In this document: piece by piece, positions 7,302-12,264 of the stretch
How positions within the stretch are numbered: position 1 is the stretch's first letter
Layout: every line of letters starts with the position of its first letter
Assembly (NCBI GenBank): GCA_947074245.1
Contig: CAMTOW010000023.1
Span: forward strand, 1 to 12,264
Direction: 5' to 3'
From: an uncultured Bacteroidales bacterium
Lineage (GTDB): Bacteria > Bacteroidota > Bacteroidia > Bacteroidales > JAUNSR01
DNA length: 12,264 bases
Translations under genes and position numbers: made by a program
Notes under the pieces: model-generated
What the model saw: only the letters and a program-made list of their open reading frames with translations
What the model was told of the DNA's origin: nothing
Database searches by the model: none

Positions 7302-10300
7302 TTATTGATTGATTACGACACGGAAACCTACATTGTAAGGCGCCTGCCATGGTTGGAAATAACGGCGGGAAGATGCGGTAGCCAATTTGGAGCGATCTCT
7401 CCACGAACCACCACATACGACTTTCTGACCGTTGAAGCTTGGATTGTCTGTTTCAGAAATGGTCCATTCACTAACATTTCCGTGCATATCGTACAAGCCC
7501 CACGGGTTGCTCTTATACTGACCACCTTTGACACTGATCAGATTGCCATCGTTGGATTCCTGATCGCGCGGAACGAAATCCCAGAAACGACGCATGAAGA
7601 AATCATACGGCATCGGAACGGTAGGGTCTAATCCCCATACCGCCAAATCGCGGATGGTGAAGTCTGCCAGATTCTCATATTGCGAATAATCGGTTGTGAT
7701 ATCACCAAACCACAAATCGTTGCCGCTACCGGCGCGACAAGCCCACTCCCATTGCTCTTCGGTAGGAAGAGAAACGTTCATTCCGGTGATCTGACTCAAC
7801 TGCTTGCAATAATCCACGGCTTCGGTCCACGTCACGCGAATGACCGGTTGCTGCGGTTCGTTGGCCGGATAGCCCGGAGTCACGTGGTCTTTCCACTGCT
7901 GACCGATGTAACGGCTGTCATGTTCGGGATTAAGCGCTACGTATTGTTGATTGGTCACTTCGAGTTCGCCCATCCAAAAACCTTTATCGATATTCACTTC
8001 TTTGTGGTTTTCGGCATAACGACGCCCGTTGTCGGTTCCTTTCATATAGGTTCCAGCCGGAATCCAAACGAATTTCATCGAAACGCCCGGTTTGATCTCG
8101 ATTGAGAAATCAGCCTGAGGAGCCGTCTGCTGTTGCATCTCTTTCGCCGCATTCTCGTCAAAACACCAACGGTTGATCTTTTTGAGATTTATCTTCTGCG
8201 GTTCGATCTTACTTTTTTTCGCACTCGGTGCCGGAGCGTCGGTCGTTTCCAATGTTTTTGCATAATCCGCCAATTCGCGTTTCCAATCGTTCGTCACGTT
8301 AGCATATTTCTGCATCAACTGAATACGACGATCGTATTGCTCGAAGGTCGCTTTATAACGACCTGAAATTTCGAATGATCCGAAATACGGAGCATTGAAA
8401 TCGATCCATTTGTAGAGCGTATGAAGATCTTTCTCGTCCATATCGACTCCATGATGGCCTTTCTCGATCATCTGGATCAACTCACTGTTGGACGCATGAT
8501 ACTCATAAGGTTGAAGAACATACATATCCGCCTCGGGACCCTGACGATATACATAAGGATGCAAATTGAGGTAACTATCTTTCATGTGACGATGCGTGGT
8601 GTAGTTCCCCCAACGTTTATACTCGGTTGTCGTATTGCCGGTAAGATCCATCGCCTGAGTTTCGCCATTGTGACAGCTGATACAATATTTATCGAGTACC
8701 GGCTGTATCTCATATTCGAAAGAAAACGGACGAGTACCGCCTTCGGGAGGAGTCAGCGTTTTCGGTTTATTGACCGAAGCCATCACCTTTTTCGGCATCG
8801 GAATGGTATTGTGGTCTTCATGACAACCCACACACGCCAAGACTTCGCCCGGCATAGCCGTAAACCAGCTTCTCATCCACTGGATTGCATTGCCTTTCTC
8901 ATCCAACGGCTGAATTGAGATCGGAGTATTTGCCGGAACCTTGAACATCGCAGACCCATCGGCCTCGACATCTACCGTACCCAATTCGCGCTTCAAGTCC
9001 CAACCACTCTGAACGCCCAAGGCGTCAAAATCGGACGGAGATTTGAGATACGCATATTCATAGGTAAAGACACGAAGTTTTTTGACTGTTCCGCGCGGAA
9101 TCTTACGCAGACCTTCGCCATTGTAAATATCCTGAATGAAGACAGTGGCTTCTTTTTCACCCAATTTCACCTGATCCGGAATAACCGGAGGAGTCGTACG
9201 TTTTTTAACCGGTATCGGCGTGATGAAACCTTCGCCCTCACACTCTGCAAGCAGCGTCATATTGTCGAAAACATCGACCAGGTAAACACCCCAAAGAGCG
9301 GTCGGGTGAGGTTTTGCGGTAACAACAAAGTATTTTTCGTTCAATGGGAACGGGCGCGTAAATTGAGGATAAACCCCGTTTACAAGCATATCTTTCATAA
9401 CCGGTTCGACAACGCGGTCTTTGAACGGAATCTCCTGAACGACACCGGTAGCCTCCTTGCGACCTTTGGCCGGATCGAATACAATCATCTGACCGGAGCG
9501 CGGGACACCGTGGTGGCCGGATACAATTCCGACGAATTTACCGCTTCCATCGGGTAGCTGCTGCATATCGTAAACACTGGTCGGCCAGAAAGAGCCACTA
9601 CCGTAAAGCGCCTTACAGTCGGTTCCATCCGGATTAGAATGCATGATGATACGAGAATAATAATGAGCCAGATCGGTATACTCCCAACGGGTGTACATGA
9701 TACGACCGTTGTTGAGTACGGTTGGCGACCAGTTCCCGTCTTGATCGAACGTTATTTTTCTTGTGGATTTGTCTTTCGGATCATATAGAGCGAGATTCAT
9801 GATCACACGTTCGCCATGCTCACACGGAATCCCATTGTAACCGATGTTGGTCGTAAAAAGAATTCGCCCATCGGGCAAATAACACGGATCGGCAAACTCC
9901 AGATCGGGTTCGGGAAGACTGGAAATATGTTTCAGATCATTGCCGTCCACACCGATTTCGAAAATATGCCAAGCCGGATATTCCTGATTATAGAACGCAT
10001 CGATCATTACCGGTTTGGCCGAAGCGAACAAAATCCGGTCTGCATCCCAATGTAACTGAACATCGGCGATACCCTCCCCTTTGGTCGGTTTGAAAATCGT
10101 GCGGGTTTGATATTGTGGTGTATTTAATGAAGATATTTCGCAGATCTCGGCATCGTAGCCAGTACTTGGCAAATCGATCAGCCCCATATAGTTGCTGAAC
10201 GGCATACATAATTGGTTCGCCATGCCCGTACGAGCGCTTGACCCCATCTTAAAACGAGTCGCGATGATCTTATCGCTATCCAAAACCGGATTGGATAACA

Positions 10301-10604
10301 GAATCTGACGTTGTTTTTGAAGGATAACTTTTGCTTCCTTCAAAGAGGCAACACTATCGGGACCGTTGATCCCAGCATTGACCGCAGGAAGATTCTTGTT
10401 GATATAGTCTAAATTCTTCCGAGCGGAAGCAGCATCAAAACCTTTTTGGCTCTGTAAATCTTTAATAGCCAGCTCTAAAGATTCCGGCTTTACCCATTTG
10501 AGTCTTTCACGGATATCGTTCGTGTTTTCCTGCCCGTTTATAACACTACCCATGCCCGAGAGAAATAAGGCACATAGTGAATAAATCAGTTTACGGTTAT
10601 TCAT
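7302..10604 (-). CDS. Exported HzsA-like beta-propeller, di-haem c and FGE/SUMF1-like fusion protein
   Basis: Complete, 1100 residues, ATG to TAA. Residues 1-24 form a signal peptide (NRK, then LIYSLCALFLSGMGSV, likely cut near ING-QEN). About 110-560 is a beta-propeller of the type found in the middle domain of hydrazine synthase alpha subunit relatives, with TolB-like blades (DPCYLPDGRILFTTN, SPTVLNNGRIMYTRWEY) and the family segment KIPRGTVKKLRVFTYEY. DGSAMFKVPANTPI leads into haem motif CVGCH (591-595); VLDKYCISCHNG carries the second, CISCH (641-645), followed by the conserved EKGHHGVDM...LYKWIDFNAPYFGS. A Lys/Pro-rich linker precedes an FGE/SUMF1-like domain (about 835-1100) with IPAGTYMKGTD, LPTEEQWEWACRAG, GLYDMHGNVSEW and GGSWRDR (1065-1071). 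True FGE has two active-site cysteines just after GGSW; this protein has none there. A periplasmic electron-transfer or binding role is inference; real hydrazine synthesis is very unlikely in this phylum. The gene has its own terminator and a long upstream spacer. Confidence 0.92.
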   Translation of the reverse strand: MNNRKLIYSLCALFLSGMGSVINGQENTNDIRERLKWVKPESLELAIKDLQSQKGFDAASARKNLDYINKNLPAVNAGINGPDSVASLKEAKVILQKQRQILLSNPVLDSDKIIATRFKMGSSARTGMANQLCMPFSNYMGLIDLPSTGYDAEICEISSLNTPQYQTRTIFKPTKGEGIADVQLHWDADRILFASAKPVMIDAFYNQEYPAWHIFEIGVDGNDLKHISSLPEPDLEFADPCYLPDGRILFTTNIGYNGIPCEHGERVIMNLALYDPKDKSTRKITFDQDGNWSPTVLNNGRIMYTRWEYTDLAHYYSRIIMHSNPDGTDCKALYGSGSFWPTSVYDMQQLPDGSGKFVGIVSGHHGVPRSGQMIVFDPAKGRKEATGVVQEIPFKDRVVEPVMKDMLVNGVYPQFTRPFPLNEKYFVVTAKPHPTALWGVYLVDVFDNMTLLAECEGEGFITPIPVKKRTTPPVIPDQVKLGEKEATVFIQDIYNGEGLRKIPRGTVKKLRVFTYEYAYLKSPSDFDALGVQSGWDLKRELGTVDVEADGSAMFKVPANTPISIQPLDEKGNAIQWMRSWFTAMPGEVLACVGCHEDHNTIPMPKKVMASVNKPKTLTPPEGGTRPFSFEYEIQPVLDKYCISCHNGETQAMDLTGNTTTEYKRWGNYTTHRHMKDSYLNLHPYVYRQGPEADMYVLQPYEYHASNSELIQMIEKGHHGVDMDEKDLHTLYKWIDFNAPYFGSFEISGRYKATFEQYDRRIQLMQKYANVTNDWKRELADYAKTLETTDAPAPSAKKSKIEPQKINLKKINRWCFDENAAKEMQQQTAPQADFSIEIKPGVSMKFVWIPAGTYMKGTDNGRRYAENHKEVNIDKGFWMGELEVTNQQYVALNPEHDSRYIGQQWKDHVTPGYPANEPQQPVIRVTWTEAVDYCKQLSQITGMNVSLPTEEQWEWACRAGSGNDLWFGDITTDYSQYENLADFTIRDLAVWGLDPTVPMPYDFFMRRFWDFVPRDQESNDGNLISVKGGQYKSNPWGLYDMHGNVSEWTISETDNPSFNGQKVVCGGSWRDRSKLATASSRRYFQPWQAPYNVGFRVVINQ

Positions 10605-10693
10605 ATAATTAAATTAATGTGGATAAATGATCTTATGTGGTAAATATTTTATAGATAAAAGTCAATAAGCATAATATTATTTCAATGTGGCCG

Positions 10694-10719
10694 CTAATAT
10701 AAAAAATATTTAACTACAA
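10694..10719 (-). promoter_or_regulatory. Weak promoter candidate for the haem/FGE-like gene
   Basis: On the minus strand a TTG (10719-10717) is followed by TATATTAG (10701-10694). This loosely resembles the Bacteroidota -33 TTTG / -7 TAnnTTTG pair with spacing near the usual value, about 90 bases before the start codon. The -7 match is imperfect (TTAG for TTTG), and the A/T-rich spacer offers many chance matches. Confidence 0.3.
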
Positions 10720-10898
10720 GCTTTTTTATGTAACATATATTCACATTATTTGTTTGATTGTATTCTTTTTGTTTTTTTAAACCGAAAAATAAAAAAAATA
10801 GCAATCCAATCAGGTAGGCATAGCGATGAAATAATCGTATAAGAATCTGAACTGATCCATCTTATTTCAATCGGAAAAACACAGTTCATAAAAACGCA

Positions 10899-10942
10899 AA
10901 AGCATCTTTCTATTCTGATTGACAGAATAAGAAAGATGCTTT
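10899..10942 (-). terminator. Intrinsic terminator of the GH20 gene
   Basis: A long hairpin with arms AAAGCATCTTTC-TATTCTG and CAGAATAAGAAAGATGCTTT, one bulged base and a 5-base loop starts 73 bases after the stop of the GH20 gene. On the minus strand it is followed by UUUUGCGUUUUU. The stem is about 19 base pairs. Both arms end in A/T tracts, so it might act in both directions, but no plus-strand gene needs it. Confidence 0.85.
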
Positions 10943-11015
10943 CGTGTTTGATTCATTGATCCGAAAGAATCAGCCGAAGAGGCTAAGGCTTCAAATAACC
11001 AATGCAATCGAGTAT

Positions 11016-12182
11016 TTATTCGATGATAAGTTCATCCGTAAAAATAAAACCTTTGTAATTTTTCGCAAGATATCGGATGTAACGTGCCTGAGCATCTCCT
11101 TCAAAACCGAAATCGTGGAAGATAACGCCATCCTGGTCGACCGGAATCGGACTTTTCTCGGAATGAATCGATTTGAAATCCGTGCCATTATCCGATACAA
11201 AAACCTCAACTTCAGCCGGCATCCAAACCCAAGGTCCGATAATCTGCATAAAACGAGCTTTCACTTTGTGAATCGGAACGACTTCGCCCATATCCACCGT
11301 AACATCCATATTTTTCAAGAATCCCTGCCACTTGCCGTCTCCATATCCATAAGCTCCATATAGCCCGTTGAGAAGAGCAGTTTCCCCACCGGCCGGATAT
11401 TGAGGGCTCCAAGGTTTGTTGTAAGTGATTTTCTTACCGATCCCTTTGTGATAGGAGATGGATTTCGAACGAGGTTCACCCATCGGTTTGTTATCCTGAT
11501 ATACAACAGCGCTTACCATAGCGGGATCTTTGATTTCAAAAGATCCTTTATAAGGAACCGAGCGTTCATTCGGTTCGGTACCGTCGAGCGTATAATAGAT
11601 CTTTGCCGGATGCAGATCGGTCTTTAACGTAACGAGCATCGTTTTCTTGAGAGTGTCGGGCGTCAGTTCGAACTCCACTCGCGGATTCAGCGGACAAAGA
11701 TTCACACCTTTCGCACTCAAAACACCTGCATGATAATTCAGACGCGGCTTGAATTCTTCAAAATCCTTATTGATCTTATCGCTCCATGCCACCTCAGAGA
11801 GAGCAAATAAGCGGGGATACAACATATATTCGGCATGCTCTTCGGTAGGAACATATTCGGTCCAGAGATTTGCCTGAACTCCTTTTATCAATTTGGCTTC
11901 GTCGGCAGTCAGAGAATCGGGTACAGGATTGTAGGAATACACTTTCTCAACGGTCAGATAACCGCTGATTGCTTCCGGTTGCGAGGATGGCTCAAGCTGA
12001 TAGGAATCGAAATAGCAATATCCGCCAGGAGTCCTAATCGCTTCATGACCGGATTTTACGGCACTGATACCGCCCTCTTCCCCTCGCCAAGACATAACGA
12101 TCGCATTATCGGCGAGTCTGCCTTCGAGAATCTCATCCCATCCGACGAATGTTTTTCTTTTCGAGTTCAGATAAGCTCCCAT
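11016..12182 (-). CDS. GH20 beta-N-acetylhexosaminidase, C-terminal part (5' part broken and outside window)
   Basis: The open stretch encodes 388 residues from an internal Met (MGAYLNSKRK), which is not the true start. Residues 1-145 are the end of a GH20 TIM barrel: FVGWDEILEG (12-21), VMSWRGEEGG (29-38), YCYFDSYQ (55-62), GVQANLWTEY (101-110) and LYPRLFALSEVAWS (121-134). In the family, the Trp and Tyr residues in these loops line the GlcNAc pocket; the catalytic Asp-Glu pair lies upstream and is not in the window. Residues 170-245 are a chitobiase-type C-terminal sandwich (IYYTLDGTEPNERSVPYKG), and 255-388 an F5/8-type C (CBM32-like) domain ending IRYLAKNYKGFIFTDELIIE. The enzyme would release terminal beta-linked GlcNAc or GalNAc from host or microbial glycans, in the periplasm or at the surface. 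An in-frame TAA lies 12 bases before this Met although homology to GH20 continues past it (see next entry). GH20 assignment is firm; intactness is doubtful. Confidence 0.85.
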   Translation of the reverse strand: MGAYLNSKRKTFVGWDEILEGRLADNAIVMSWRGEEGGISAVKSGHEAIRTPGGYCYFDSYQLEPSSQPEAISGYLTVEKVYSYNPVPDSLTADEAKLIKGVQANLWTEYVPTEEHAEYMLYPRLFALSEVAWSDKINKDFEEFKPRLNYHAGVLSAKGVNLCPLNPRVEFELTPDTLKKTMLVTLKTDLHPAKIYYTLDGTEPNERSVPYKGSFEIKDPAMVSAVVYQDNKPMGEPRSKSISYHKGIGKKITYNKPWSPQYPAGGETALLNGLYGAYGYGDGKWQGFLKNMDVTVDMGEVVPIHKVKARFMQIIGPWVWMPAEVEVFVSDNGTDFKSIHSEKSPIPVDQDGVIFHDFGFEGDAQARYIRYLAKNYKGFIFTDELIIE

Positions 12183-12264
12183 CCGACGTATGCATTAACT
12201 TTGCAGTTCTTCGACATCTTTCATGTTATTCTCATCCTTCCCCCTTTCACCTTCTGGCACACTT
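12183..12264 (-). pseudogene. Upstream continuation of the GH20 coding sequence with a stop and a frameshift
   Basis: Translating in frame upstream of 12182 gives NNMKDVEELQS, a stop (TAA, 12197-12195), then CIRRM. GH20 enzymes of Bacteroidota have ELQSYFI[RK]RM-type sequence here, so the stop stands where Tyr is expected. Further upstream the GH20-like VCQKVKG (compare CPxCQ in relatives) lies in a different frame, with the switch near a run of five C on the plus strand (12240-12244). Two breaks within 82 bases at the extreme end of the window point to either a decaying gene or base errors at a low-coverage contig end. Confidence 0.6.

Larger units (their letters stand above)
10605..11015. 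other. A/T-rich intergenic spacer without a gene
   Basis: This 411-base stretch between the GH20 gene and the haem/FGE-like gene has no plausible coding sequence, RNA gene or repeat array. It contains the GH20 terminator at its right side and a weak promoter candidate. The 5' untranslated region before the ATG at 10604 is very A/T-rich and shows no Shine-Dalgarno, as expected for Bacteroidota. Confidence 0.8.

Noticed and set aside
8421..8918. Plus-strand open frames opposite the haem/FGE-like gene (also 7680-8105 and 7305-7631)
   Set aside because: The minus strand encodes conserved haem and FGE-like motifs across the whole interval; the plus-strand frames have no motif, promoter or start context.
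7302..10604. True hydrazine synthase (anammox) or an active sulfatase-maturing enzyme
   Set aside because: There are no HzsB/HzsC neighbours, the phylum is wrong for anammox, and the FGE catalytic cysteines are absent.
10899..10942. Inverted repeat considered as the end of an insertion sequence
   Set aside because: There is no transposase, no matching distal repeat and no target duplication; its position and U-rich 3' side fit a terminator.
10944..11363. A 139-codon plus-strand frame starting next to the GH20 terminator
   Set aside because: It is antisense to the F5/8-type C domain of the GH20 gene, and its composition is that of a shadow frame.
1..12264. CRISPR arrays, tRNA or rRNA genes, prophage or defence genes
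   Set aside because: No regularly spaced direct repeats, no tRNA- or rRNA-like conserved segments and no phage or defence motifs were seen on either strand.

Overview
The window looks like a stretch of a Bacteroidales (Bacteroidota) genome. The evidence is a secreted protein that ends in the start of a type IX secretion system (T9SS) C-terminal signal, CUB-like plus BNR_assoc_N modules and a DUF4465 domain typical of this phylum, A/T-rich start regions with no Shine-Dalgarno sequence, a TAnnTTTG-type -7 box, and a Bacteroidota-style GH20 hexosaminidase. A T9SS-positive family such as Dysgonomonadaceae, Paludibacteraceae or Tannerellaceae fits, but the genus cannot be fixed. All three genes lie on the minus strand, so the transcription order is right to left. 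Both window edges cut genes, and the odd length suggests (but does not prove) a whole contig.

Layout in transcription order. (1) 11016-12264 holds the 3' part of a GH20 beta-N-acetylhexosaminidase: the end of the TIM barrel, a chitobiase-type beta-sandwich and an F5/8-type C domain. Its reading frame is broken twice in the last ~80 bases of the window. It is followed by a strong hairpin terminator at 10899-10942. (2) 10605-11015 is an A/T-rich spacer with no gene, holding that terminator and a weak promoter candidate. (3) 7302-10604 is a complete 1100-residue exported protein that joins an HzsA-like beta-propeller, two c-type haem motifs (CVGCH, CISCH) and an FGE/SUMF1-like domain without the catalytic cysteines. 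A terminator lies at 7246-7275. (4) 7028-7192 is a clear cobalamin riboswitch, preceded by a Bacteroidota -7 box and followed by a leader of about 150 nt with alternative hairpins. (5) 1-6874 is the gene it controls: 2291 codons with no stop in the window. It encodes a giant multidomain secreted protein with a signal peptide, four tandem CUB-like/BNR_assoc_N modules, a right-handed beta-helix, an FN3-like domain, an unassigned beta domain, a PKD/SprB-like domain, DUF4465 and the beginning of a T9SS sorting domain.

The most interesting unit is the riboswitch plus giant protein. A B12-sensing RNA directly in front of a >2290-residue T9SS cargo that carries DUF4465 suggests a surface or extracellular cobamide-capture or cobamide-related scavenging protein of a size and architecture unlike the small Btu lipoproteins. 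The haem/pseudo-FGE protein is a separate transcription unit by its terminator, and no direct functional link between it and the B12-regulated gene can be seen.
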